From: JALZAH01 sp051000755
Lineage (GTDB): Bacteria; Actinomycetota; Acidimicrobiia; Acidimicrobiales; Palsa-688
Direction: 5' to 3'
NCBI GenBank assembly: GCA_051000755.1
Contig: JBPCNZ010000097.1
Span: forward strand, 1-27,948
Length of the DNA: 27,948 nucleotides
The notes below the pieces were generated by a model. That model searched no databases and was not told where the DNA came from. It saw only the letters and a program-made list of their open reading frames with translations. A program made the translations under genes and the position numbers. Positions 1 through 7,549 of the stretch are shown in pieces. Position 1 is the first letter of the stretch. Each line of letters opens with the position of its first letter.

Positions 1-41
1 GGTTCTCCAGAAAAAGCGAGACACCCCCACATCCACAGTCC

Positions 42-725
42 TCAGGAGCCCGTGTCCGCGGGACCACCCAGGGCGGCCCTCCAGGACCGTTCCGCCGCCT
101 CCCGGCTGTCGCCCAACCCCACCATCAGGTTGATGGCCAGGGGCTTGATCACCTGCCCGCCGTCGCCCTCGGCGCCGAAGGCGTGGGCGATCTCCAGCAG
201 GACCCAACCATGGGTGGCGCTCAGGAACTGTCCGGCGGCGACCACGGAGTCCTCGGGGCGAATCCGTCCGGAGTCCTTGACCCGATCCAGGGAGCGCACC
301 AGCACCTCGAGGGCCGCCTGCCCCTCGGGAAAGTTGGCGAGGGTTCCGGTCACCGTCATCTCCAAACCGGCATGGACCCGCAAGCCGCCACCCGTGAGGC
401 CGAACATCAGCCGGTAGAGCTGCGGATGGGTCAGGGCCCACTCGCAGTAGGCCCCACCCTTGGCCAGGAAGTCGGCCACCGGATCGTCGGACTCGGGCAC
501 GGCAGCCACATGGTCGGCAAAGCGGACGAACCCCTCGGCGACGATCGCTTCGAACAGCCCCGGCATGCCGCCGAAGTGGGTGTACACGGCCTGCGTGGAG
601 GTGCCGATCTCGGCGGTCAGCTTGCGAGCCTGAAGGGCCTCGGGGCCGCTGCCCTCCAACATCTCCAGGGCCGTGTCGAGGAGCCGGGCCCTCATGTCTC
701 CCCGTGGTGAACGTCGCGGCGCCAT
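42..725 (-). CDS. TetR/AcrR family transcriptional regulator
   Basis: A 227-residue protein with a TetR-type N-terminal helix-turn-helix at about residues 12-58: a helix reading RARLLDTALEML, then LTAEIGTSTQAVYTHFGG, whose YTHFGG matches the family's Y-x-H-F end of the recognition helix. The remainder is a helical ligand-binding domain with no family-specific signature, so the effector cannot be read from sequence. It is divergent from the FAD oxidoreductase at 819 and shares a 93-bp intergenic region with it. The simplest inference is local repression of itself and that enzyme. The ATG is preceded by TATAAC (732-737) with exactly 6 nt between and no Shine-Dalgarno, which suggests a leaderless transcript. 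Family assignment is firm; target and ligand are unknown. Confidence 0.9.
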   Translation of the reverse strand: MAPRRSPRGDMRARLLDTALEMLEGSGPEALQARKLTAEIGTSTQAVYTHFGGMPGLFEAIVAEGFVRFADHVAAVPESDDPVADFLAKGGAYCEWALTHPQLYRLMFGLTGGGLRVHAGLEMTVTGTLANFPEGQAALEVLVRSLDRVKDSGRIRPEDSVVAAGQFLSATHGWVLLEIAHAFGAEGDGGQVIKPLAINLMVGLGDSREAAERSWRAALGGPADTGS

Positions 726-776
726 GACTGGGTTATAGCAGGACCCACGCAGGATGGGCGGCCCAGGGACAACATG

Positions 777-794
777 ATTATACTTCCGTCATAA
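777..794. promoter_or_regulatory. Overlapping divergent promoter with imperfect operator-like repeat
   Basis: An AT-rich island in an otherwise GC-rich gap. On the minus strand it reads TATAAT (777-782), a consensus -10 box pointing at the TetR gene. On the plus strand TATACT (779-784) points at the FAD oxidoreductase. The two boxes overlap, and an imperfect inverted repeat, TTATAC-ttcc-GTCATAA (778-794), covers both. A TetR dimer here could block both promoters; this is inference. No convincing -35 hexamer is visible for either direction. Confidence 0.5.
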
Positions 795-818
795 CTACGT
801 TGGACGGAGGTAGATCCG

Positions 819-2192
819 ATGGCCGAGCACTTCGACGTGATCATCGTGGGCGCCCGCTGTGCCGGCTCGCCCCTGGCCACCCTCCTCGCCGATGCCGGCC
901 TGAGGGTGTGCGTCCTCGACCGGGCCCGCTTCCCGAGCGACACGCCCTCCACCCATGGGGTGCAGCCCACCGGGGTCAAGATCCTCGACCGGCTGGGGGT
1001 CTTGGAGTCGCTCCTGAAGGTGTCTCCGCCGATCGAGCACGGGATCCTGGCCCTGGGCGACGTTCGCATCGAGTTGGACGACATCAGCAGGCTCCTGGGG
1101 GCGCCGATGGTCAATGTCAGAAGGATTGTCTTGGATGCCATCCTGGTGGACGCCGCCGCCGCGGGTGCCGAGGTGCGGACCCAGACCGCCATCACGGGCC
1201 TGGTCGAGGAGGACGGACGGGTCGTCGGGGTCAGGACGGCCACGGCCGAGCTCCGTGCCCGCCTCGTGGTGGGCGCCGACGGGGCTCGTTCGACCGTGGC
1301 TCGCCTGGTGGAAGCCGAGGAGTACCACCAAACCCCGCCGGGCCGGATCTTCCTGTGGGCCTACTTCGACGACGTCAGGGGAGACAGCGCCAGCGCAGAC
1401 AACGACGGACTGTGGTTAGGCAAGATCGGGGACCACGGCTTCCTGGCCAGCCCCACCGATGGGGGGCTGTTCCTGGCCGCCGTCACCGCCTCAGCGGACC
1501 GCAGCGAGGAGGTGCATCGCGACCTCGGTGCGAGCTTTGCCGCCGGCCTGGCCGGCTGGCCCGAGCTCGAGGCCTCCCTGGCCGGGGCCAGGCGGGTCGG
1601 GCCCATCCGGGTGATGGCGCACTGGCACGGCTTCTTCCGACGGTCGGCGGGGCCCGGGTGGGTGCTGGTCGGGGACGCCGGCCATTTCAAGGATCCCACG
1701 GCCGGCCAGGGGATCTCCGACGCCCTCCGCCAGAGCGTCACCCTGGCGGCGGCAATCGAGCAGGCCCTCGGCGGTACCTCCAGGCCTAACCGAGTGCTCC
1801 AGGATTGGTGGTCCTGGCGGGACCGGGACGCCTGGGAGATGTACTGGTTCGCCCACGATCTGGGCGCCCCCGGCCTGACACCCCTGCTCGTCCAGGAGGT
1901 CCAGCGCCGCATCGCCGCCGACCCCCGCCTCACCGAGGCCCTGCTCCGGGTCTTCGACCACGACCTGGCGCCGTCGAAGGTGTTCACCCCGTCGGTGGCA
2001 CTCGCCGCGGTTTCCACTGCCCTGCGCACCCATCCCGGCCAACGCCAGATCATCCTCCGCCAAGCCGGCACGCTCGTCGCCGACGAGTTGCGCCGCTGGA
2101 AGGCCTCCCCGCGTGCCGCCCCCCGGCGCCGGGATCCTCTTCGCACCGGCGCCTACAGGCACCGCGTCCGGTCCCAGGCGAATGCTCAATAG
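819..2192 (+). CDS. FAD-dependent oxidoreductase (PHBH/geranylgeranyl reductase-like)
   Basis: A 457-residue flavoprotein of the p-hydroxybenzoate hydroxylase-type fold. The N-terminal Rossmann motif is at residues 6-35 (VIIVGARCAGSPLA, ending in an acidic residue, VCVLDRARFP). A later FAD-contacting motif, VLVGDAGHFKDPTAGQGIS, lies near residues 283-301 and is the GD(A)xH-x-x-P-x-x-GxG signature of this group. The region around 80-160 carries the mid-domain DG motif (GADGARS). Substrate cannot be told: aromatic hydroxylases, halogenases and isoprenoid reductases share these motifs. The ATG is preceded by GGAGGT about 8 nt upstream, so the start is secure. It is divergent from the TetR gene, which suggests it is that regulator's target. 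Its last 7 bp overlap the end of the convergent dehydrogenase gene. Confidence 0.87.
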   Translation: MAEHFDVIIVGARCAGSPLATLLADAGLRVCVLDRARFPSDTPSTHGVQPTGVKILDRLGVLESLLKVSPPIEHGILALGDVRIELDDISRLLGAPMVNVRRIVLDAILVDAAAAGAEVRTQTAITGLVEEDGRVVGVRTATAELRARLVVGADGARSTVARLVEAEEYHQTPPGRIFLWAYFDDVRGDSASADNDGLWLGKIGDHGFLASPTDGGLFLAAVTASADRSEEVHRDLGASFAAGLAGWPELEASLAGARRVGPIRVMAHWHGFFRRSAGPGWVLVGDAGHFKDPTAGQGISDALRQSVTLAAAIEQALGGTSRPNRVLQDWWSWRDRDAWEMYWFAHDLGAPGLTPLLVQEVQRRIAADPRLTEALLRVFDHDLAPSKVFTPSVALAAVSTALRTHPGQRQIILRQAGTLVADELRRWKASPRAAPRRRDPLRTGAYRHRVRSQANAQ

Positions 2193-3118
2193 CCGGCGTC
2201 GACGTCGACGAGGCCCTCGAAGGGCTCGCCGGCGGCCAGGTGGGCCACATTGCGGCGGACCCGCCCGGCGAGGAGGGGGATGGCCGCGGCGAGAGGGTTG
2301 GCCGTGTGCGGGGTGATGATGCAGTTGTCCAGGTCCCAGAGAGGATGGCCGTCGGGCAGCGGTTCGGGCTCGGTGACGTCGAGGCCGGCACCGGCGATCG
2401 TCCCTGACCGCAGGGCGGCGACGAGATCGTCGGTGACCACATGGGCGCCCCGGGCCACGTTGATCAGCCAGGACCGGCGGTCCATGGCCTGGAGCTGGGG
2501 GGCGGCGATGATGCCGCGGGTCTCGGGGGTGAGGGCCAGGGCCACGAAGACGACGAGGGCGCCCCCGAGGGCCTCGTCGAGCCGGGCCACCGGGACGGTC
2601 CGCGCCGCGCCGGGCAGGGGTATGTTCTGGCGGCGGACCACGGTGATCCTGGTCTCGAACGGCGTCAGCATGCGTACCAGGTCCGAGGCGATGCCCCCAC
2701 CACCGAGGATGGTGACGTCGGCACCGAGGAGCGTGCCCGCGGCCTGGTCGCCCCAGGACCGGGCGGTGATCCGCTTGGGGAGATAGCGCAGCCCAGCCAG
2801 GGCCAGGGCCAGGGCGTGCTCGGCGCAGGACGGGCCGTAGGTGCCCTTGGCGCTGGTCCAGGTCCGACCGTCGTCGAACAGGCCGGTGGTGGCCACATTC
2901 TCGACGCCGGCGAAGGGGAGCTGGATCCAGCGCACGGACGGAGCCGCGACCAGAGCGTCCCGGAGGCCGTCCACATCGGCGGAGTCCAGCCACACCAGAG
3001 CGTCGGGACCGTCGCCGGTGCCCACCACCGTGCCGCCCCCGGCGACGACCGCGTCGCTGATCACGGAGGGGATGGGGGCAGCCGATGGTCCGATGGCGAT
3101 GGGGGGCGGAGGCGTCAT
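2186..3118 (-). CDS. D-isomer-specific 2-hydroxyacid dehydrogenase
   Basis: A 310-residue NAD(P)-dependent oxidoreductase of the D-2-hydroxyacid dehydrogenase family, which interconverts 2-oxo acids and D-2-hydroxy acids. The Rossmann motif is GADVTILGGGGIASDLV in mid protein. The catalytic triad is recognisable: Arg in NVARGAHVV, Glu in DVTEPEPLP and His in IITPHTANP. The length is normal for short members such as GhrA-type glyoxylate/hydroxypyruvate reductases, but the substrate is not determined. I chose the ATG at 3118 rather than an upstream in-frame start because that would overlap argS and because TACCGT sits exactly 6 nt before this ATG. The gene lies 19 bp after the argS stop on the same strand but seems to have its own promoter in that gap. 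Confidence 0.9.
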   Translation of the reverse strand: MTPPPPIAIGPSAAPIPSVISDAVVAGGGTVVGTGDGPDALVWLDSADVDGLRDALVAAPSVRWIQLPFAGVENVATTGLFDDGRTWTSAKGTYGPSCAEHALALALAGLRYLPKRITARSWGDQAAGTLLGADVTILGGGGIASDLVRMLTPFETRITVVRRQNIPLPGAARTVPVARLDEALGGALVVFVALALTPETRGIIAAPQLQAMDRRSWLINVARGAHVVTDDLVAALRSGTIAGAGLDVTEPEPLPDGHPLWDLDNCIITPHTANPLAAAIPLLAGRVRRNVAHLAAGEPFEGLVDVDAGY

Positions 3119-3124
3119 CCGCCC

Positions 3125-3130
3125 ACGGTA
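3125..3130 (-). promoter_or_regulatory. Leaderless-type -10 box for the 2-hydroxyacid dehydrogenase
   Basis: Read on the minus strand this is TACCGT, followed by 6 nt (GGGCGG) and the ATG. TANNNT at 6-8 nt from the start codon is the usual actinobacterial layout for an mRNA that begins at the start codon. It lies in the 19-bp gap after argS, so the downstream gene can be transcribed independently. Confidence 0.5.
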
Positions 3131-3137
3131 AACGCCG

Positions 3138-4871
3138 TCACATTCGTTCCGGCGCTTCGATGCCGAGGGCCGCCAGCCCGTCGGCCAGGACCTCGGCGGT
3201 GATGGCACAAAGGGCCAGGCGGCTCTCGCGCCGGGCCGGCTCGGCCTTGAGGACCGGGCAGGTCTCGAAGAAGGTGGTGAATGTCCCGGCCAGGTCGAAC
3301 AGGTAGCCGCACAGCTTGTGCGGGCTCCAGGTCGCCAGGGCGACGCTGACGGCGGTGTCGAAGTTGAGCAGGGCGATGGCCAGGGCCCGCTCCGCCTCCT
3401 CGACCACCGTCACCAGGACCTCTCCGGCGCCGTAGGGGGCGGGATCCAGCTCCGCCCGGCGGAAGATGGAGCGGCAGCGCACATGGGCGTACTGCAGGTA
3501 GGGGGCGGTGTTGCCGTCGAAGGACAGCATCCGATCCCAATCGAAGACGTAGTCGCGTGTCCGGTCGGTGGAGAGGTCGGCGTACTTGAGGGCGCCCACG
3601 CCGACCATCCGGGCCACCTCGGCCCGCTCCGCATCGTCAAGACCGGGGTTCTTCTCGGCGATGGCGGCCGCGGCCCGGGCCATGGCCTCGTCGACGAGCT
3701 CGCTCAGCTTCACGGTGTCGCCCACCCGGGAACGGAACATCTTGCGGTCGGAGCCGAGCATGTTGCCGAAGGGCACGTGCTCGGCCTCGGCGCCGTCGGG
3801 GATCCATCCCACGGCCCGGGCCACTGCGAAGCACATGGCGAAATGCTGGGCCTGGGGGGCACCGACCACATTGAGGGCGATGTCGGCATGGAGGCGGGCG
3901 AAGCGGTCCCGCACCGTGGCCAGATCGGTTGCGGCGTAGCCGAAGCCCCCGTCGGACTTCTGCACGATGAGGGGCAGCGGCTCGCCGTCGCGGTTGGTGA
4001 ACCCCTCGGGGAACACACAGCGGGCCCCGTCGGAGATGACCAGCAACCCGGCGGCGTCGAGGTCGGCGACGACGCCGGGGAGCAGGTCGTTGTAGAAGCT
4101 CTCCCCGACGACGTCGGCAGGGGTCAGGAGCACACCGAGGCGTTGGTAGGCGGCGGTGAAGTAGGCGATGCTCTGATCCACCAGGATCCTCCACAGGCGC
4201 AGGGTCTCAGGGTCGCCGGACTGCAGGGCCACGACCCGCCGGCGGGCCCGGTCGGCAAACTCGGGGGAGCTGTCGAAGCTGACCCGGGCCGGCCGGTAGA
4301 AGCCGTCCAGGTCACCCATCGGCAGGGCCTGGCCCCCGGCCGACTCGCCCACGTCGACCAGGTGCTCGATGAGCATCCCGAACGGTGTGCCCCAGTCACC
4401 GATGTGGTTCTCCCGGATGACCCGGTGGCCGGCCAGGTCCAGCAGCCGGCACAGGGCGTCGCCGATGATGGTCGTGCGGAGATGGCCGGCGTGCATCTCC
4501 TTGGCCACGTTGGGGGAGGAGTAGTCGACCACGACGGTCTTGGGCGGGTCGGCAACCTCGATGCCCGAACGGGGGTCGGCGGCGACCGATCGGAGGGCCT
4601 CGGTGAGATACGGACCGGCCAGGCGGAGATTGACGAAACCCTGGGGGGCGATGTCGATCGTCTCGCACAGATCCCCGAGCTCGACCGACTCGAGGATCCG
4701 GGCGGCCATCTCGGGCGGGGGGACGCCCGCCCGCCGGGCCAGGGCGATGGCCCCGTTGACCGCCACGTCCGCCCCGTTTCGGCCCGGCCGGACGACCGGA
4801 TCCGATCGAGGCTCGACCGCGTCGAACGCCGGTTGCAGGCGGGCGGCGACAGCGGCGAGAGGTCCGGGCAT
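3138..4871 (-). CDS. argS: Arginyl-tRNA synthetase
   Basis: A 577-residue class I aminoacyl-tRNA synthetase that charges tRNA-Arg in the cytoplasm. An N-terminal additional domain (about 1-105) is followed by the ArgRS form of the HIGH motif, SPNVAKEMHAGHLRTT, with HAGH at residues 127-130. The catalytic core contains HIGDWGTPFGMLIEHL. As in many ArgRS, the KMSKS loop is degenerate (DRKMFRSRVGDTVKL). The C-terminal DALR anticodon-binding domain holds LQYAHVRCRSIFRRAE and ends in LGIEAPERM, the typical ArgRS C-terminus. Length is normal. No clear Shine-Dalgarno precedes the ATG. The gene stands apart from the usual actinobacterial argS-lysA neighbourhood: here it precedes a 2-hydroxyacid dehydrogenase and is divergent from an RDD protein. 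Confidence 0.97.
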   Translation of the reverse strand: MPGPLAAVAARLQPAFDAVEPRSDPVVRPGRNGADVAVNGAIALARRAGVPPPEMAARILESVELGDLCETIDIAPQGFVNLRLAGPYLTEALRSVAADPRSGIEVADPPKTVVVDYSSPNVAKEMHAGHLRTTIIGDALCRLLDLAGHRVIRENHIGDWGTPFGMLIEHLVDVGESAGGQALPMGDLDGFYRPARVSFDSSPEFADRARRRVVALQSGDPETLRLWRILVDQSIAYFTAAYQRLGVLLTPADVVGESFYNDLLPGVVADLDAAGLLVISDGARCVFPEGFTNRDGEPLPLIVQKSDGGFGYAATDLATVRDRFARLHADIALNVVGAPQAQHFAMCFAVARAVGWIPDGAEAEHVPFGNMLGSDRKMFRSRVGDTVKLSELVDEAMARAAAAIAEKNPGLDDAERAEVARMVGVGALKYADLSTDRTRDYVFDWDRMLSFDGNTAPYLQYAHVRCRSIFRRAELDPAPYGAGEVLVTVVEEAERALAIALLNFDTAVSVALATWSPHKLCGYLFDLAGTFTTFFETCPVLKAEPARRESRLALCAITAEVLADGLAALGIEAPERM

Positions 4872-5003
4872 GACCCCATCGTCGCGAGTCGGGGGCGGCC
4901 TCTGCGAATGCGTTCATCAGGCGACCTCCGCGGGAACCCGTTGGCTAGGCTCCGGCCCGACGGGCCCGCACACGGGCGGACCCGCACCGGAGGCGGTGCC
5001 ATC

Positions 5004-5555
5004 GTGAGCTACGAGTCGGATCCCAACCAGCCCTGGGGCTCCCCCCCGGGCGGCGGCCAGCCCCCCGGCTCCCCACCTCCGCCCGGCGGCCAGCCCCCCG
5101 GCTACCCACCTCCGCCCGGCTACCAGCCCTATCCCAACCAGCCCTACTCAAACCAGCCGGGTCAGCCTGTCCTGGCCGGATGGTGGTATCGGGTGGGCGC
5201 CACGCTCATCGACGGCATCATCATCGTCGTTCCGGCCTACATCATTGGCTTGGCCGCCGGCAGCACGGTAATTTACTACGTGTTGGCGACCCTGGGCCAG
5301 GCCGTCTACAACACCTTGCTCATCGGTGGCGGCGGCCGGACGGTCGGTCAAATGGCCGTCGGCACCAAGACCCTCGACACCAACAACGGGAATTCCATTG
5401 GCTACGGCCGGGCGCTCCTGCGCTGGTTCGTAACCTTCGTCCTGGGGCTCACCGTCATCGGCGGCCTCCTCGACATCCTGTGGCCCCTGTGGGACGACAA
5501 GAACCAGACGCTCCACGACAAGGCCGCTACCAGCGTCGTCATGCTCAACCGCTGA
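5004..5555 (+). CDS. RDD-family membrane protein with Pro/Gly/Gln-rich N-terminus
   Basis: A 183-residue integral membrane protein. Residues 1-56 are a cytosolic-looking, low-complexity Pro/Gly/Gln/Tyr tail. The RDD domain follows: GWWYRVGATLIDGIII supplies the conserved Arg and first Asp, and WDDKNQTLHDKAA the second Asp region. Hydrophobic segments lie at about 65-86, 87-106 and 134-153. The role of RDD proteins is poorly defined; transport or envelope functions are proposed for the family. I chose the GTG at 5004 because GGAGG lies 10 nt upstream and the tail MSYESDPNQPWG resembles the start of other actinobacterial RDD proteins. The long open frame upstream is only antisense to argS. A TAGGCT box (4946-4951) could serve as its -10. 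An ABC ATPase follows 39 bp downstream. Confidence 0.88.
   Translation: MSYESDPNQPWGSPPGGGQPPGSPPPPGGQPPGYPPPPGYQPYPNQPYSNQPGQPVLAGWWYRVGATLIDGIIIVVPAYIIGLAAGSTVIYYVLATLGQAVYNTLLIGGGGRTVGQMAVGTKTLDTNNGNSIGYGRALLRWFVTFVLGLTVIGGLLDILWPLWDDKNQTLHDKAATSVVMLNR
5052..5117 (+). repeat. Two 33-bp coding repeats in the RDD protein tail
   Basis: Two adjacent 33-nt units encode GGQPPGSPPPP and GGQPPGYPPPP, followed by a related YQPYPNQPYSNQPGQP stretch. The nucleotide units are nearly identical, so copy number may vary between strains by slippage. Confidence 0.8.
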
Positions 5556-5594
5556 GCCGCCGCTACGGGGCGGACGGGTACCCTCGCCCTCCCC

Positions 5595-6401
5595 ATGGCC
5601 GCCCCGTCACTCTCCCTCTCCTCTCCCCCGCTGCGCTTCACCCACGTCGACCTGGACCGGGTGACGACACCGGTCCTCCACGACGTCGAATGGGAGGTCG
5701 CCGGCGGCGAGCGGTGGGTGGTGCTCGGGCCCAACGGGTCGGGCAAGACCACCATGTTCCAGCTGGCGTCGGGGTATCTGCACCCGACGCGCGGGCGGGT
5801 GGAGATCCTCGGCCATCGACTGGGCCGCGTCGACGTCCGCCGGCTGCGGGAGCACATCGGCCTGGTCAGCGCGGCGGTGGCCAAGATGCTGGTGGCCAGC
5901 GTCTCGGCCTCCGATGTGGTGATGTCCTCCCTGCACGGGGCCCTCGAACCGTGGTGGCACCGCTACGGCGACGACCAGCGGGAGCGGGCTCGGGAGCTCC
6001 TGGCCCAAGCGGGCTTCGCCGCCATCGCCGACCGCCCCTTCGGGGTCCTCTCGGAGGGGGAACGCCAGCAGGTGCTGCTGGCCCGGTCGCTCATGACGTC
6101 ACCGGCCCTGCTCCTCCTCGACGAACCCGCAGCCGGGTTGGACCTCGGGGGCCGGGAGCGCCTGGTGGCCAGGCTGGCCCAGCTGGCCGCCGACCCCTCC
6201 GCGCCCCCCATGGTGATGATCACCCATCACGTGGAGGAGATCCCCCCCGGGTTCACCCACGTGCTGCTGCTCCGGGAAGGATGGGTCACCGCCGCCGGCC
6301 CCATCGACGAGACCCTCACTGCGGCGGCCCTGTCCGAGGCGTTCGGCCTTCCGCTGGCCCTGGCCGGGGTGGCGGGCCGCTGGGCCGTCCGGGCCTGCTG
6401 A
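5595..6401 (+). CDS. ABC transporter ATP-binding protein (orphan)
   Basis: A 268-residue single-domain ABC ATPase. Walker A is GPNGSGKTT (residues 45-53), the signature is LSEGERQQ near 152, Walker B plus catalytic Glu is LLLLDEPAAGLDL near 171-183, and the switch His is in MITHHVEEIP near 215. The sequence resembles YlmA/ModF-type orphan ATPases, which often lack a permease, and none is encoded nearby. The only membrane neighbour is the upstream RDD protein, which is not a known ABC permease. A role in import is therefore not shown. No Shine-Dalgarno precedes the ATG; TACCCT lies 10 nt upstream. The gene converges on the dienelactone hydrolase, and the short gap forms a hairpin. Confidence 0.9.
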   Translation: MAAPSLSLSSPPLRFTHVDLDRVTTPVLHDVEWEVAGGERWVVLGPNGSGKTTMFQLASGYLHPTRGRVEILGHRLGRVDVRRLREHIGLVSAAVAKMLVASVSASDVVMSSLHGALEPWWHRYGDDQRERARELLAQAGFAAIADRPFGVLSEGERQQVLLARSLMTSPALLLLDEPAAGLDLGGRERLVARLAQLAADPSAPPMVMITHHVEEIPPGFTHVLLLREGWVTAAGPIDETLTAAALSEAFGLPLALAGVAGRWAVRAC

Positions 6402-6427
6402 GGCCCCGCCTGCCCGTCCCCGGGCCT
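6401..6427. terminator. Hairpin between convergent genes
   Basis: AGGCCC (6401-6406) and GGGCCT (6422-6427) form a perfect 6-bp inverted repeat with a 15-nt loop. It begins on the last base of the ABC ATPase stop codon and ends inside the dienelactone hydrolase stop codon. It could terminate both transcripts. There is no U-tract, so the assignment is tentative. Confidence 0.4.
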
Positions 6428-7124
6428 AACCGAGGTGCTGGTGAAGGAACTCGACGGTCCGGTCCCAAGCCACCTTGGCCTGATCGGGATCGTAGGTCCC
6501 GAGGAGGTTCTCGTCGTTCATGAAGGCGTGGCCGGCCGGGTACAGCCGGATGTCGGGGGCCCGGCCCGACTGCTCGGTGATCCTGGCCTCCATCTCCCGT
6601 ACGTTGTCGAGGGGGATGAAGTCGTCCTTCTCGCCGTAATGACCGAGGACGGGGGCCGTCAGGGTGGAGAAGTCGGGCAGCTCCGAGACCACGCCGTAGA
6701 ACGGCACGGCCGCGGCGATCCGTCGCCCCTGCTGCACGGCGAGGGAGAGAACGAAGCCGCCGCCCATGCAGAAGCCCACGGTGCCGACGGCATCGCCGGT
6801 GACCTCGGGGCGACCGAGGAGGTAGTCGACGGCGCCGGCCAGATCGGCGACCGCCCGGGCCTCGGGCAGCTCGGTCATCAGCTTCTGGGCTTCACCGGCG
6901 TCATGGGTGGTGGTGCCACCGAAGAGATCGGGGGCCAGGGCCACGAAGCCTGCGGCGGCGAAACGGTCGGCCATCGCCGCGATGTGCGACGTCAGGCCCC
7001 ACCATTCCTGGATGACGACCAGACCAGGGCCACTCCCCGAGGGAGGCAGGGCCAGATAGCCGTGGGCCTCTGTGCCATTGCTCGGGAAGGTCACGTTCTG
7101 TTGGGTGTTCTCGTCAGCCACCAC
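6426..7124 (-). CDS. Dienelactone hydrolase family protein
   Basis: A 232-residue alpha/beta hydrolase of the dienelactone hydrolase family. The nucleophile is Cys119 in GTVGFCMGGGF (G-x-C-x-G-G), the acid is Asp167 or Asp168 in HYGEKDDFIP, and the base is His199 in YPAGHAFMND. Glu40 in VVIQEWWGL matches the Glu that activates the Cys in the classical enzyme. Family members open enol-lactones in chlorocatechol degradation, but many are general cytosolic esterases. No ring-cleavage genes flank it, so the substrate is open. The start is one of two tandem GTG codons (7122-7124 or 7119-7121) preceded by GAGGAG. Confidence 0.92.
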   Translation of the reverse strand: MVADENTQQNVTFPSNGTEAHGYLALPPSGSGPGLVVIQEWWGLTSHIAAMADRFAAAGFVALAPDLFGGTTTHDAGEAQKLMTELPEARAVADLAGAVDYLLGRPEVTGDAVGTVGFCMGGGFVLSLAVQQGRRIAAAVPFYGVVSELPDFSTLTAPVLGHYGEKDDFIPLDNVREMEARITEQSGRAPDIRLYPAGHAFMNDENLLGTYDPDQAKVAWDRTVEFLHQHLG

Positions 7125-7162
7125 TGCTCCTCGTTGCTCGTCGGCTCCGCGGCCTCACCCCT

Positions 7163-7192
7163 CGGGCGGGCCCGTTGGGACGTACCCGCCCG
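7163..7192 (-). terminator. Strong GC hairpin downstream of the 86-residue gene
   Basis: CGGGCGGG (7163-7170) and CCCGCCCG (7185-7192) form a perfect 8-bp inverted repeat around a 14-nt loop. It lies in the 105-bp gap between two minus-strand genes, about 38 bp past the stop of the 86-residue gene and upstream of the dienelactone hydrolase. It fits a terminator without U-tract, or alternatively a regulatory dyad for the hydrolase gene. Confidence 0.45.
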
Positions 7193-7229
7193 TCGCCGGC
7201 GACAACCTCGCCAGGCGGGAAGCGGCCGG

Positions 7230-7490
7230 TCAGTCCTCGGAGCTGGAAGCGGTGACGCCCGTCAGGCGGGCGTCGATGTCGCTGACCTGATACAGGTTCC
7301 TCTGCAGGGTCTCGGTCAGCCACAGCTCGATCTGCTGGCGAACGTCGCCTTCGGGGAGGCGGCCCCACAGCTCCAGGAGATGGTCCTGGACGGTGGAGGC
7401 GGACACCGACACCTGCCCGTCGATCTCCGTACGCCACGCGGCCACCAGGGCGTCAATGGATTCGTCTACAGCTTCCGGCGCATGAGTCAC
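7230..7490 (-). CDS. Hypothetical 86-residue protein
   Basis: I do not recognise this family. The chosen GTG start gives an 86-residue, acidic, probably all-helical soluble protein beginning MTHAPEAVDES and ending LTGVTASSSED. It has no Cys, no signal peptide and no membrane segment. Amphipathic stretches such as STVQDHLLELWGRL and RQQIELWLTETLQR suggest helical packing or dimerisation. The start is uncertain because the frame stays open far upstream, antisense-like under the crotonase gene. I chose GTG at 7490 because it lies outside the crotonase and TACGCT sits 9 nt before it. It is on the same strand as the crotonase, whose stop is 59 bp upstream, and a strong hairpin follows the gene. 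Confidence 0.6.
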   Translation of the reverse strand: MTHAPEAVDESIDALVAAWRTEIDGQVSVSASTVQDHLLELWGRLPEGDVRQQIELWLTETLQRNLYQVSDIDARLTGVTASSSED

Positions 7491-7549
7491 AACAGGTTCA
7501 GCGTAGAGGAGGGCGGCTTTGTTCCCCAACCGCCCTGTGACACTTGTCC

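Noticed and set aside
1..41. Possible RNA gene end at the left edge
   Set aside because: The GGTTC start recalls a tRNA T-arm, but no acceptor stem or CCA end can be formed in the visible 41 bp.
3318..5003. Very long plus-strand open frame running into the RDD gene
   Set aside because: It lies antisense to argS; its translation is Gly/Val/Asp-rich low-complexity sequence with no domain. Only the part from GTG 5004 is a real protein.
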